From: Campylobacter jejuni
GTDB taxonomy: Bacteria > Campylobacterota > Campylobacteria > Campylobacterales > Campylobacteraceae
DNA length: 64,000 bases
Direction of reading: 5' to 3'
Assembly (NCBI RefSeq): GCF_001457695.1
Contig: NZ_LN831025.1
Span: forward strand, 1,612,001 to 1,676,000
Under the pieces are notes generated by a model that saw nothing but the letters and a program-made list of their open reading frames with translations, did not search any database and was not told the origin of the DNA. Shown here piece by piece: positions 10,320-19,780 of this stretch (within the stretch, counting starts at the first letter, position 1; each line of letters starts with the position of its first letter). Position numbers and translations under genes: made by a program.

Positions 10320-12774
10320 GGTTTGCTCCTAATTTTTCTAAATTCGCCACAACAAATCTTTCATCAAAAAAACTTAGCGTGTCAAGCTTTTCATCAAAAT
10401 ACGGCAAGAAAGCTCCATTTTTTATGTCCTTATCCACACGCACACTAAGGCTTAATTCTTTATCTTTTATTTTAAGTTTTACAAGATCTTTATCTTTTAA
10501 ATTTTTTTCTTTAGCTAAATTTTCACTTACAGCTAAAAAAATCACCTCATTAATCGCACTAGCACGATTTGAAAATCTACCAAATTGATAGCTAGGATTA
10601 GCACTATAAAGCAAAATTTCATCTTCTTTTAGGCTTAAATTTTCAAAATTTGGAGAGATGAAATCTTTTTTAGCAACTTGTTTGAAACATTCTAAATTAA
10701 GCTCATATCCCCTTTTGCAATCGCCTGCATTGGTATAAAAATTGTCTAAATGATCAAAATCAATCGGAGAAAAACCTTTATTTATAGGGAGTCTCTTAGT
10801 ATAATTTATAGTATATTCCTCATCAAAACCTAAAGCATTAGCCAAATCATTTAAAAAATATCCCTTAAATTCTAAAGCAGCGTTAGTTGGTACCACTCTT
10901 TTATCATAATTTAAAAAAGTTCCTTCTTGCTGATTTAAACTCGCACTAGCTAAATTTGCATGCTCTTCATAAGAAAAACTAAAATCACCTTTTTCATTGT
11001 AGCCTAAAGTCTTGCCTTCTTGCGTGTTTTTATCCAAATCACAAATTATAGCCACACCTAAGGTATTAGTATGCGTAGGATTTAAAAAGACTTTAAAAGG
11101 AGTGGTATTTTGGATCAAAGCAAGTAATTTAGCAAGTTTTTTCGCATTTTTATGAAAATAAAAATCACTCCCTACAACAAGAGTAAAATTTGCTTTTTTA
11201 AGCAATAAATCTTCTAATTTATCTTCATCTATGCCTAAATTTTTAGCAAAAATAGAGCGTTGCACTTCTATGATTTTTTTCACTTTCTTAGGCACGACTT
11301 TTTTTACTTCTTTTTGAATTTCATTGCCTTCTTCATCTTTTTCTATGACTTGTTCTACAACTTCTTCGTTGATACTTTCTTCTATTTCTTTATTTTCACT
11401 AATAAAAAACTCTGCTAAATGAGTTTTGATACCTTCATCTTGGCTAAATTTTTGAAGTAAAAAATATAAAATTTGCTCTTCATCGCCATTTTTATGAATG
11501 TGCGGGATAAAATTTTTAGAATATTTTGCTATACCCATATCTTCCATAGGATGAAAATAAAGCCCTGAGCCTTTATTCATCACTAAAGCATTATTGATTT
11601 TATAGCTAAGCGTTGGAGCATCATATCTTAAAAGCATTCCAGCTACAACCAAAAAATCACTTTTTGTTATATCTTGAGTATTAGCGCTATAAAACTCACC
11701 AGAATTAGCGATAAATTCTTGTAAAAATTCTTTAAATTTCAAAGCTTCTTCATTGATCAAAGAAAGATTAAATTTCTTTTTTAAATTTTGCAAAATCAAA
11801 GCTTCTTCATTGGTAATAAAACTATTAAATTTAATGTTTTTAATTTCATTTTTCTCAAAAAGTTCCACAAGTTCTTTAAAGGCTTTTTCGTCTTTATCCG
11901 CCTCATTTTGCGTATCAAAAGCAAATCTTGCAGCCTTATTTAAACTCGCAAAGGCAAAATCATTACTCACTCGATAAATTTTTTCTTTTTGATTGCTAAT
12001 GCCGCTTTGCTTAATATCATAATACATCAACTCACAATCGCTTGAATGCGGATTTGAAGCAGGGATTCTTTTAAGTTCCCAAATATTTGAAGTATATTGA
12101 AATTTCGAACCTATCAAAGCTCCTGTTGGACACACGCTTGTACATTCTCCACAAAATGAACAATCAAGCGTATCACCATTTGCAGGACCTATCAAACTTT
12201 TTTGAAATTTAGTCCAAATCGCATAAGCATCTTTTCCCATGCTCTCTTTAAAGCTATTATCCACACTATCTCCGCCACGAGGAACAGTCTTTAAAGCACT
12301 TTCTCCGATTTTATCCTTACAAACTGTAATACAACGCTCACATACTATGCAAAGCGCGGGATCGTAATTAATCATTCCCCAATGTTTATGCGGTTTATGC
12401 GTGTCTTTAATCCAATGCTTTTGAACATTTACACGGCTTTTATGGGTGAAATTTTGCAATTCACACTCGCCTGATTTATCGCAAACCCCACATTCTAAAG
12501 GATGATTGATGCAATAAGTTTGCATGATATCATTTCTTTCATCCCAAAGATTTTGTAAATCACTTTCTACAATCATACCCTCTTTTGCTTTAGTATTGCA
12601 AGAATATACCTTTTTACCATCAGCTTCAACCATACACATACGACAAGCCAAAGTAGGACTACAGCCTGAAAGATAGCAAATCGCTGGGATAAAAATATCA
12701 TTTCTTCTTGCTATATTTAAAATATATTCGCCTTCTTCAAAGGCGCAATCTATACCATTAATCTTAACTGTCAT
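10312..12774 (-). CDS. nuoG: Complex I subunit G, iron-sulphur / molybdopterin-fold protein
   Basis: An 820-aa peripheral-arm subunit. The N-terminal 2Fe-2S domain shows CYLSGCSPTLACRMC, followed by the HPLECGVCDKSGECELQ region and two ferredoxin-like motifs, CIVCERCITVC and CSFCGECTSVCP. The rest is a degenerate molybdopterin-oxidoreductase fold. A strongly charged insertion rich in E, K and V lies at about residues 459-505. Because the usual NADH module is missing (see the two genes upstream), NuoG probably receives electrons from the alternative input subunits. It overlaps the preceding gene by 4 bp. Confidence 0.94.
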   Translation of the reverse strand: MTVKINGIDCAFEEGEYILNIARRNDIFIPAICYLSGCSPTLACRMCMVEADGKKVYSCNTKAKEGMIVESDLQNLWDERNDIMQTYCINHPLECGVCDKSGECELQNFTHKSRVNVQKHWIKDTHKPHKHWGMINYDPALCIVCERCITVCKDKIGESALKTVPRGGDSVDNSFKESMGKDAYAIWTKFQKSLIGPANGDTLDCSFCGECTSVCPTGALIGSKFQYTSNIWELKRIPASNPHSSDCELMYYDIKQSGISNQKEKIYRVSNDFAFASLNKAARFAFDTQNEADKDEKAFKELVELFEKNEIKNIKFNSFITNEEALILQNLKKKFNLSLINEEALKFKEFLQEFIANSGEFYSANTQDITKSDFLVVAGMLLRYDAPTLSYKINNALVMNKGSGLYFHPMEDMGIAKYSKNFIPHIHKNGDEEQILYFLLQKFSQDEGIKTHLAEFFISENKEIEESINEEVVEQVIEKDEEGNEIQKEVKKVVPKKVKKIIEVQRSIFAKNLGIDEDKLEDLLLKKANFTLVVGSDFYFHKNAKKLAKLLALIQNTTPFKVFLNPTHTNTLGVAIICDLDKNTQEGKTLGYNEKGDFSFSYEEHANLASASLNQQEGTFLNYDKRVVPTNAALEFKGYFLNDLANALGFDEEYTINYTKRLPINKGFSPIDFDHLDNFYTNAGDCKRGYELNLECFKQVAKKDFISPNFENLSLKEDEILLYSANPSYQFGRFSNRASAINEVIFLAVSENLAKEKNLKDKDLVKLKIKDKELSLSVRVDKDIKNGAFLPYFDEKLDTLSFFDERFVVANLEKLGANHE

Positions 12775-13463
12775 TTTGCTTCCTTTATGCGAATTGGAGT
12801 AAAATCAAAACCATTGTTTTCATAATTTAAAAAAGCTATGGTGCCTTGTAAATTTTCATCTAAACAAAGTTTGGTTTTAAGACTAAAATCTTTAGCCAAA
12901 ATTTCAACTTCACTTTGATCTTTGCATTTTGCAATTTGTAAAAATTGCCTCGAACAATGTAAATTTTTATCTTGCAAATTTACTCTAAAAAGCACTAAAC
13001 CATCATAATTATCGAGTTCTTTTAGAGTGCTTAATTTTGCCTTTTTAAAATCGCATTCTTCTTCATCGCTATCTAAAATCTTTAATTCATATTTTATGCT
13101 TAAGAAATTCAAAAAATATTTGATATTTTCACTATCTTTATAAGAATGGATATTTTTATCTATAATTAAATACTTAGCCTCTTTTAAAAAAGCAAGCACT
13201 TCACCTGCTTCTTCCTCTCCAAAGCAAGATTCAGCACTTAAATATCCCTCATCTAAATCGCAAAAATGCCCTTCATCGCTTAATTTACAAAGCAAGGCTA
13301 AAACAAAACTCAAACTTGCAATTTCGCATTTGTAAAATTTAGCTTTTAAGTTTTTATCTTCCAAACAAGAAATATTCATGCTATTTACACCTATTTTTTC
13401 ACATAAATTTTTGTTTTTAAGACTTGGCATATCTAAAAAACAAAGAGCATTATCATAAATCAT
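12771..13463 (-). CDS. Complex I-associated protein in the nuoF position (Cj1574c-type)
   Basis: A 230-aa protein of no family I recognise by sequence, located where nuoF would be. It has none of the NADH/FMN-binding glycine-rich motifs or 4Fe-4S ligands of NuoF. It is cysteine-rich for a cytoplasmic protein (for example near residues 9, 22 and 34). Known for epsilonproteobacteria: complex I lacks NuoE/NuoF and uses two unique subunits here; in C. jejuni flavodoxin rather than NADH has been implicated as electron donor. The start at 13463 is chosen because AAGGAGAGGGT lies just before that ATG and it overlaps the previous stop by 4 bp; a longer version begins 30 bases upstream. Confidence 0.8.
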   Translation of the reverse strand: MIYDNALCFLDMPSLKNKNLCEKIGVNSMNISCLEDKNLKAKFYKCEIASLSFVLALLCKLSDEGHFCDLDEGYLSAESCFGEEEAGEVLAFLKEAKYLIIDKNIHSYKDSENIKYFLNFLSIKYELKILDSDEEECDFKKAKLSTLKELDNYDGLVLFRVNLQDKNLHCSRQFLQIAKCKDQSEVEILAKDFSLKTKLCLDENLQGTIAFLNYENNGFDFTPIRIKEAK

Positions 13464-13687
13464 ACCCTCTCCTTTTTTATAACAATAGTCCAATCCACTT
13501 GATTAAATTTCAAAGAATTTAAAAGCTCACAGCCTTGTTCTTTTACAAAAGAAAAACTTTTTTCAACAGGAGAAAAATCGCCGATTTCAAAAAGCACCAC
13601 TAAAACCTCGCCTTGTTTTGCTTCTTTTATGATTTGTGCTAAATCTTCAAAAAGCTCTTTGCTTTTTCTTAAATCTACTCTTCTCAT
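13460..13687 (-). CDS. Small complex I-associated protein in the nuoE position (Cj1575c-type)
   Basis: A 75-aa protein between nuoD and the Cj1574c-type gene, overlapping both by 4 bp. It lacks the four cysteines of NuoE (24-kDa 2Fe-2S subunit) and is much shorter than NuoE (usually about 160 aa). It looks like a small alpha/beta domain ([20 protein letters not shown] at the start). Its fixed place in the operon indicates a structural or electron-input role in the variant complex I; exact function is inferred from context only. Confidence 0.8.
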   Translation of the reverse strand: MRRVDLRKSKELFEDLAQIIKEAKQGEVLVVLFEIGDFSPVEKSFSFVKEQGCELLNSLKFNQVDWTIVIKKERV

Positions 13688-14910
13688 CGATCTATCTCAC
13701 CTAAAACTATATTTACATTACCCATAATGGCTACAACATCAGCTAAATAAGTACCTACAAGCATTTCTTCAAAAAACGCACAATGCCAATAACTAGGCGT
13801 TCTAGCCTTTAAACGATAAGGTCTTCCTGTACCATCACTATGGATAAAAAAGCCAAGCTCACCTTTTGGACTTTCAGTAGGCACATAAACTTCGCCTTTA
13901 GGAGGTTTTAAACCTTGGGTGATTAAAACAAAATGCTGCATTAAAGAATAATTCTGTGTTAAAATTTGTTCCTTTGAAGCACTTACATACTCAGGATGCG
14001 TAGCTAAAATTTCAGGTGGAGTATCTTTATAAAGCGTGGCACATTGTCTAAGGATTTTCAAACTTTCACGAAATTCTTGCATATAAACTTTATATCTTGC
14101 ATAAGAATCCCCTTGCGTAGCATAAGGCACGCCAAATTCGACTTCATTATAAAGCAAATAAGGCTCTTCTTTGCGTATATCGTATTTTATGCCACTTCCT
14201 CTTAGCATCACACCCGTACAACCCCAGTTTAAAGCTTGTTCTTTAGTAACTACACCTACATTTTCAGTTCTTAAACGCCAAATTCTATTATCATCTAAAA
14301 GATCTTCATAATCTTTTAAATCATTTGGAAATTTATCGCAAAATGCAAGCATTTCTTCTAAATAATTCTCAGGTAAATCAAGCATAACCCCACCTATTCT
14401 CATAGAAGAATGCGTAAGCCTTGCACCGCAATACTTTTCTATCAAATCCAAAACATATTCTCGTTCTCTAAAGCAGTATAAAAACACACTCATCGCACCA
14501 ATATCAAGCGCATGAGTGGCAAGCCAAAGCAAATGTGATGTGATACGGTTTAATTCTAAAAGTATCATGCGTATGACTGCGGCACGGCGTGGAATCTCTA
14601 AACCACAAAGCTTTTCAACCGCTGCACAATAAGCATAATTATTCGCTGAAGCAGCGATATAATCCATTCTATCAGTAGTAGGAATAAACTCTTGATAAAT
14701 CATATTTTCAGCCATTTTTTCCATACCACGATGCATATAACCTATACAAGGACGCGCTTTTACAACTTGCTCTCCATCAAGTTCTAAAATAAGGCGTAAA
14801 TTTCCGTGTGCTGAAGGGTGTTGAGGGCCTAAATTGATAATCATTTTTGAGTCTTCTTGCTCAAAAGCTATATTTTCATAATAAGGTTTTAATTTGCTAG
14901 GAATTTGCAT
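13684..14910 (-). CDS. nuoD: Complex I subunit D (49-kDa type)
   Basis: A 408-aa quinone-site subunit related to NiFe-hydrogenase large subunits. Seen: [20 protein letters not shown] with the quinone-binding histidine loop, [28 protein letters not shown], and the C-terminal [19 protein letters not shown]-like ending (here [19 protein letters not shown]). Separate from nuoC, not fused as in E. coli. Lies 1 bp after the nuoC stop. Confidence 0.96.
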   Translation of the reverse strand: MQIPSKLKPYYENIAFEQEDSKMIINLGPQHPSAHGNLRLILELDGEQVVKARPCIGYMHRGMEKMAENMIYQEFIPTTDRMDYIAASANNYAYCAAVEKLCGLEIPRRAAVIRMILLELNRITSHLLWLATHALDIGAMSVFLYCFREREYVLDLIEKYCGARLTHSSMRIGGVMLDLPENYLEEMLAFCDKFPNDLKDYEDLLDDNRIWRLRTENVGVVTKEQALNWGCTGVMLRGSGIKYDIRKEEPYLLYNEVEFGVPYATQGDSYARYKVYMQEFRESLKILRQCATLYKDTPPEILATHPEYVSASKEQILTQNYSLMQHFVLITQGLKPPKGEVYVPTESPKGELGFFIHSDGTGRPYRLKARTPSYWHCAFFEEMLVGTYLADVVAIMGNVNIVLGEIDR

Positions 14911-14911
14911 T

Positions 14912-15706
14912 TTAACGCCTTTTCTCTAAAATTTTTGCTTCATCACGTTTTACTTTTTTTACAAAAGCCACGCCTTCATCTTCTTGATATTCTTGTTTAA
15001 AGGAAATTTCCTTCTTTTGACCACCTTTTGGCACTTCATGATAAAGTCTTGCAAAATTTAGCGTATCTTTATCATCAGCAAAACCAGAATCTCTTTGTTC
15101 TTCGCCCACTACTTCGCGGTATTCTTTGCCAAAAATTTTATCAATCTCATACCATCTTGCAAACTCATCGCCCTTTAAAGGATAAGTCTTTAAAAGCGGA
15201 TGTCCAAACCAATCATCAGGCATTAAAATGCGTTTTAAATTGGGATGATTTATGATGAAAATTCCAAACATATCATAAATTTCTCTCTCACTCCAATTTG
15301 CTCCTTTAAAAATATGAGCCACGCTTTGCAAACGCTCTTTTACGCCTACAAAAGTTTTTATTCTCACTCTTAATTTTTTTTCTAAATTTAAAAGCTGATA
15401 AAACACTTCAAAACCATTTTTATCTGCTATAAAATCAATAGCACTTGCTTCTGTAAAACTTAAATAACCTAAAGTTTTAAGCATTTGCAAGGTTTTAACA
15501 TTGTCTTCTTTTTTAATTTCTATTACCCAAAAATCAAGCTCTACAAAGGAATTTAAAATTTCTACTTGAGTTTTTAAAACTTCAAAATCCTCTTTAAAAA
15601 CACTTTCATTAACATCAGATTTTACAGTGTGTGGTGCGTGATAAAATCTATCTTTGTAGTAATTTTGAGTTTGAGCATTTTTTTTATCGCTATACTTTCT
15701 CATCAT
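14912..15706 (-). CDS. nuoC: Complex I subunit C (30-kDa type)
   Basis: A 264-aa peripheral-arm subunit. The conserved 30-kDa signature is clear: [20 protein letters not shown], followed by [20 protein letters not shown]. The family core is about 170-200 residues, so this protein has an N-terminal extension of basic residues and a charged C-terminal tail of about 60 residues ([15 protein letters not shown] onward). It overlaps nuoB by 4 bp. Confidence 0.95.
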   Translation of the reverse strand: MMRKYSDKKNAQTQNYYKDRFYHAPHTVKSDVNESVFKEDFEVLKTQVEILNSFVELDFWVIEIKKEDNVKTLQMLKTLGYLSFTEASAIDFIADKNGFEVFYQLLNLEKKLRVRIKTFVGVKERLQSVAHIFKGANWSEREIYDMFGIFIINHPNLKRILMPDDWFGHPLLKTYPLKGDEFARWYEIDKIFGKEYREVVGEEQRDSGFADDKDTLNFARLYHEVPKGGQKKEISFKQEYQEDEGVAFVKKVKRDEAKILEKRR

Positions 15707-16206
15707 ATCAACCTTTTAGGTGCGATCTTGCGACTTGCTTTTTCTTTGCGAATCTTTTTTTGCAAAATCATCAAAGCAAACTGAAAACTTTCGGGGCGTG
15801 GAGCACAGCCTGGCACATAAATATCTACAGGTATAATTCTATCCACTCCTTGAACAGTAGAATAAGTATTAAACATACCGCCTGTATTGGCACAACTTCC
15901 CATAGAAATCACCCATTTAGGATCAGGCATTTGATCATAAAGTCTTCTTGTAAATTCAGCGTGCTTTTTACACAAAGTTCCTGCGATAATCATCACTTCA
16001 CTGTGGCGTGGTGAAGCTCTAAAAATCGTTCCAAATCTATCAAAATCATATCTTGAACCCCCAGCCGCCATCATCTCAATCGCACAACAGGCAAGTCCAT
16101 AAGATAAAGCCCATAAAGAATTACTCCTGCCCCATTGAACTAGCTTATCCACACTGGTTAAAACTACGGGCAAACCACTTGCATAATTTACTTGATGCTC
16201 TGCCAT
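15703..16206 (-). CDS. nuoB: Complex I subunit B, N2 cluster protein
   Basis: A 167-aa subunit holding the terminal 4Fe-4S cluster N2. The ligand cysteines are visible: the tandem pair in [18 protein letters not shown], one in [12 protein letters not shown] and one in VPGCAPRPE. It passes electrons to quinone at the interface with NuoD. Its start overlaps nuoA by 19 bp. Confidence 0.96.
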   Translation of the reverse strand: MAEHQVNYASGLPVVLTSVDKLVQWGRSNSLWALSYGLACCAIEMMAAGGSRYDFDRFGTIFRASPRHSEVMIIAGTLCKKHAEFTRRLYDQMPDPKWVISMGSCANTGGMFNTYSTVQGVDRIIPVDIYVPGCAPRPESFQFALMILQKKIRKEKASRKIAPKRLI

Positions 16207-16577
16207 GCAAACGCTCCTTTTTTATAAGCATATAAAAATCCAACTCCTAAAAGTACGATAAAAACAAAAACTTCTAAAAATCCAAACCAACCTAAATCTT
16301 TAAAAATCAAAGCCCAAGGAAATAAAAACACAACTTCTATATCCAAAAGTATGAAGATTAAGGCGATGATGAAAAATTGAGAGTTAATCTTGTTAGCTTG
16401 TTTAACAGGAATAGGACCACATTCATAAATTCCAAGTCCTAATTTTTTGCGATTTTTTGCGGCAAAATTATTACCGATTTTTGAAGCTAAAAAAACCAGT
16501 CCAAAAAAAATAACACTAGCAAGTACTAGCATTAAAAAAATACCAAAATAAGGATGCGAAGCATCTATATGAGACAT
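16188..16577 (-). CDS. nuoA: Complex I subunit A
   Basis: A 129-aa protein with three membrane helices. The conserved loop between helices 1 and 2 carries YECGPIPV, and helix 2 shows [20 protein letters not shown] with the acidic pair used in proton coupling. First gene of the nuo operon; a GGAGAA ribosome site precedes the ATG. The promoter should lie in the 112-bp gap before it. Confidence 0.95.
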   Translation of the reverse strand: MSHIDASHPYFGIFLMLVLASVIFFGLVFLASKIGNNFAAKNRKKLGLGIYECGPIPVKQANKINSQFFIIALIFILLDIEVVFLFPWALIFKDLGWFGFLEVFVFIVLLGVGFLYAYKKGAFAWQSIK

Positions 16578-16641
16578 TTATTCTCCTTTTTTAAAGCACT
16601 TTAATCACTCCACAACAAAAATTAAATTTACACTTTTCTTT

Positions 16642-16647
16642 ATTTTA
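16642..16647 (-). promoter_or_regulatory. Possible -10 of the nuo operon promoter
   Basis: TAAAAT on the minus strand, in an A/T-rich stretch of the gap between the nik and nuo operons and about 65 bases before the nuoA ATG. No -35 is visible, as is normal in Campylobacter. Other A/T-rich hexamers nearby could serve, so this is weak. Confidence 0.3.
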
Positions 16648-16689
16648 CTCTAAACTTTCTATATTGAAACTTATATTAAAAAATATTTT

Positions 16690-17355
16690 TTAAAGTTTTA
16701 ATTTTTTATGATTAAATTTATAAAAAAGATCACTTTGATGGGTTATAAATATATAAGAAATATTATTTTTTTGCTGATAGTCATATAAAAAAGTTAAAAT
16801 TTCTTTAGAAGTTTTAATATCAAGTGCTGAAGTAATTTCATCTAAAATCAACAATTTAGGATTTAAAATCAAAGCACGGATAAGACCTACACGTGTGGCT
16901 TCTCCTCCGCTTAACTCATAGGGTTTTTGTTCTAAAATTTGTTTTTTTAGACTAAAAAAATCAAAAAATTCTAAAATCAAGTCATCATTCTTTTGTAAAT
17001 TAAAATTTTCCAAACCATCTTGTATAAGATTTTTGATTTTTTTATAAGGGTTTAAAGCCATTTTTTGATCTTGAAAGCAATACTGAATTTGCTTTCTTAA
17101 AAGTCTTTGTTTGTTTTTATCAAGCTTGTGTAAGTTAAGATTTTCATACCATACCTCACCCTCACTTGGATCTTCTAAAAAACAAAGAATTCTAGCTAAT
17201 GTGCTTTTACCTGCACCACTTTTACCTAAAATTATTAAATTGTCATTTTCATTTAAAGAAAAATTGATATTATCAAAAATAATATGTCTTTCTTTTTTTA
17301 AATACCAATGCTTTTTAAGCTCATAAAACTTACTTAAATTACAAACTTTAAGCAT
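16690..17355 (-). CDS. nikV: Nickel ABC importer ATP-binding protein (NikV/NikE-type)
   Basis: A 221-aa ATPase of the oligopeptide/nickel (Opp/Nik) importer family. Seen: Walker A GKSGAGKST, signature LSGGEATRVGLIRAL, Walker B LLILDEITSALD and a switch histidine in YIFITHQSD. It pairs with the adjacent ATPase on the inner face of the membrane. Last gene of a five-gene operon. In C. jejuni this cluster (Cj1584c-Cj1580c) is known as the NikZYXWV nickel importer, needed for hydrogenase when nickel is scarce. It overlaps the upstream gene by 8 bp and is short for the family, lacking a C-terminal oligopeptide-binding extension. Confidence 0.88.
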   Translation of the reverse strand: MLKVCNLSKFYELKKHWYLKKERHIIFDNINFSLNENDNLIILGKSGAGKSTLARILCFLEDPSEGEVWYENLNLHKLDKNKQRLLRKQIQYCFQDQKMALNPYKKIKNLIQDGLENFNLQKNDDLILEFFDFFSLKKQILEQKPYELSGGEATRVGLIRALILNPKLLILDEITSALDIKTSKEILTFLYDYQQKNNISYIFITHQSDLFYKFNHKKLKL

Positions 17356-18073
17356 TATAATACCTTAAAAACTCATTTAAGCTATATAAATTTGAACTAT
17401 TTTTTTCTAGCATAAGAATTTCATCTGCTAAAGAATTTACCAAATTTAAATCATGAGTGATGCAAACTAAGGCTGTAGTATTTTTTAATTCTTTTAAAAT
17501 CGATATAATCTTAGAAGCGTTTTCTTTATCCAAAGAAGCTGTGATTTCATCACAAATTAAAATTTGGGGTTGATTTAATAATGCCAAAGCTAGGCTCACC
17601 CTTCTTGCCATACCCAAACTTAATTCATTAGCATAAGAATGCCACAAACGATCAAGATTTTCAAATCCTAATTTTTGAAAATAAGAAAAAGCGTAATCTT
17701 TTCTTTCTTTTTGTTTTAATTTTGTATGAGTTTTTAAAACAAGATGACATAAATTTCCAATATCCAAATAAGGATAAAGACTAAGCTCTGCATCTTGCAA
17801 AACAAGTGCCACCTTAGAACGAAAATTTCTAAGTTCTTCTTTATTAAAATTAAAAATACAAGAATTATGAAAACTTAATTCATCAAAACTTATTGTGAAA
17901 TTAGAATCTAAAAGTCTTACCAAAGCTTTTCCTAACAAACTTTTGCCCACTCCACTTTGTCCTAGTATCATTAAAGTTTTACCTGTTTTTATATCTAAAT
18001 TAATATCCTTAAGCAATAAATTATTCTTCAAACTGATATTTAAATTTCTTACCTTCAAGATCTTATACCCCAA
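17348..18073 (-). CDS. nikW: Nickel ABC importer ATP-binding protein (NikW/NikD-type)
   Basis: A 241-aa ATPase, partner of the ATPase encoded next to it. Seen: Walker A LGQSGVGKSLLG, a variant signature LSLGMARRVSLALAL (LSLGM in place of LSGGQ), Walker B ILICDEITASLD and the H-loop ALVCITHDLNL. The unusual signature occurs in one of the two subunits, so one of the paired ATP sites may be asymmetric. It overlaps the permease gene by 19 bp. Confidence 0.88.
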   Translation of the reverse strand: MGYKILKVRNLNISLKNNLLLKDINLDIKTGKTLMILGQSGVGKSLLGKALVRLLDSNFTISFDELSFHNSCIFNFNKEELRNFRSKVALVLQDAELSLYPYLDIGNLCHLVLKTHTKLKQKERKDYAFSYFQKLGFENLDRLWHSYANELSLGMARRVSLALALLNQPQILICDEITASLDKENASKIISILKELKNTTALVCITHDLNLVNSLADEILMLEKNSSNLYSLNEFLRYYNA

Positions 18074-18849
18074 ATTTTTTGTAAAAAATTACCCAACCAT
18101 AAAAGAGGTAAAAACAACAAAAGCAAGCTTAAAAGTGGAAAAAGTATCATCCACCAAGCGCCTATAAAAACTGCTTTTGAAGACTCACTCAAAAGAGTAC
18201 CTAAAGTTGGAATTTCAAATCCTAAACCCAGTCCAAAAAAACTCAAAGTAGCTTCTGTGGCTATAGCATGAACGATATTAAATATAAAAAGTGTAAAAAT
18301 CAGTGTTTTTAAAGCAGGTATTAAATCTTTAAAAAAAGCTCTAAATTTAGTTCTTCCAAGCACTATATTTGCTTTGTAAAAATCTAAATTTTCAAGTCTT
18401 TTTAATTCACTTTCTATAATTCTTGCTATGAAACACCAATGAATTAAAGCGATTAAAAAAATCATCAAAAACACATCAGAAGTTATCATACTTTGAAAAA
18501 ACATCATAAGTAAAAAAGCAGGCAAGGCTAAAAAAAACTCTAAAATACGCATCCAAAAAACATAAAAAAAACATCGCGCTAAAAACAAATAACACAAAGC
18601 AAAGATAATAGACAATAAAGATCCACCAACACCTATAAGCAAAGAATTTCTCAAAGCAAAAAGCAAACGAGAAAACAAATCCCTGCCTAAAAAATCAGTC
18701 CCTAAAATATAAGTAAAATTAGGAGCTTGATGCAAATTTTCTAAATGAGTACTTAAAATATCAAAAGGAGTCAAAAAAGGTGCAAACAAGGCGCATAAAA
18801 ACAAAAAAATTAAAGGCGCAAGAATGATAAGAAATTTAAACAAAATCAA
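18055..18849 (-). CDS. nikX: Nickel ABC importer permease (NikX/NikC-type)
   Basis: A 264-aa inner-membrane permease of the DppC/NikC family. The N-terminal motif TYILGTDFLGRDLFSRLLF is diagnostic for this half of the permease pair, and the EAA-like loop is in ATEATLSFFGLGLGFEIPTL. About six hydrophobic segments. It overlaps the neighbouring permease by 14 bp and the ATPase by 19 bp, consistent with one tightly coupled operon. Confidence 0.9.
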   Translation of the reverse strand: MILFKFLIILAPLIFLFLCALFAPFLTPFDILSTHLENLHQAPNFTYILGTDFLGRDLFSRLLFALRNSLLIGVGGSLLSIIFALCYLFLARCFFYVFWMRILEFFLALPAFLLMMFFQSMITSDVFLMIFLIALIHWCFIARIIESELKRLENLDFYKANIVLGRTKFRAFFKDLIPALKTLIFTLFIFNIVHAIATEATLSFFGLGLGFEIPTLGTLLSESSKAVFIGAWWMILFPLLSLLLLFLPLLWLGNFLQKIWGIRS

Positions 18850-19780
18850 GCCTTCTTAATCTAGGATTTAAAATCCTAGCTACAATATCACTTAAAAATG
18901 TAAAAAATGCTGCAAGCAAAACGCTAAAAAATATAAGTGCAAGCACAACAGGATAATCTTTAAAAATAATACTTTTAAAAAGTAAAGATCCAAGCCCCTC
19001 GTAAGCAAAGACACTTTCTACCACATAAGTTCCCATCATAAAACTTAAAGCACTTCCCCCAAAATAAGCCACAATAGGGCTTAAAGAATATTTCAGAACT
19101 AAAAAATAAATATCTTTCTCCCTTAAAGCCCTAGCGTATAAATTTTGAATAAAAATTTGAGAAAAACTTTCATTGATAAAATTTCTAGCAATCCTTAAAA
19201 ATAACGCCAAATGTGATAAAACGAGCACCAAAACAGGCAAAATCAAATGCTCTAAACGATTTAAAAAATCATCTTCAAAGCCTATATCACTACTTCCCAT
19301 AACAGGTAAAATTTTCCAAAAAATTCCAAAAATCAAAACAAACAATAAAGCCAAAACAAAAGGAGGTAAAGCAAAAAAATTAAAAGCTAAAAAAGTGATG
19401 ATTTTATCTATAAAACTTTCTTTATAATAATATCCCAAAAGTGCCAAAAAAACACTGAGTAAAAATAAAAGCATTAAGGCACTAAAACCCAAAATAAAAG
19501 TATTAAAAATTCTTTCTTTTATAAGCTTTAAAACACTTTCTCCACTTAAAAAAGAAACCCCTAAATCTCCTTTTAAAGCCTTAAAAAGCCAAATTTTATA
19601 CTGCTCTAGCAAAGGCTTATCAAGCCCTAAATTTTGTTCTATTCTTTGAACAAATTCTTTACTTTGTGAATTAACTCCATTAGCATAAGCTATACTACCT
19701 TTACTAAAATGAAGTAAAACAAAACATAAAAAAGTACTAAAAAATGCTATGAAAATACTAAAAACTAAGCGTTTTAGCAC
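18836..19780 (-). CDS. nikY: Nickel ABC importer permease (NikY/NikB-type)
   Basis: A 314-aa permease of the DppB/NikB family: one N-terminal helix, a periplasmic loop with QNLGLDKPLLEQYKIWL, then the transport core with the loop ARALREKDIYFLVLKYSL and a late FMMGTYVVESVFAYEGLGSL. It forms the membrane channel with NikX. It abuts nikZ, sharing one base with its stop codon. Confidence 0.9.
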   Translation of the reverse strand: MLKRLVFSIFIAFFSTFLCFVLLHFSKGSIAYANGVNSQSKEFVQRIEQNLGLDKPLLEQYKIWLFKALKGDLGVSFLSGESVLKLIKERIFNTFILGFSALMLLFLLSVFLALLGYYYKESFIDKIITFLAFNFFALPPFVLALLFVLIFGIFWKILPVMGSSDIGFEDDFLNRLEHLILPVLVLVLSHLALFLRIARNFINESFSQIFIQNLYARALREKDIYFLVLKYSLSPIVAYFGGSALSFMMGTYVVESVFAYEGLGSLLFKSIIFKDYPVVLALIFFSVLLAAFFTFLSDIVARILNPRLRRLDFV

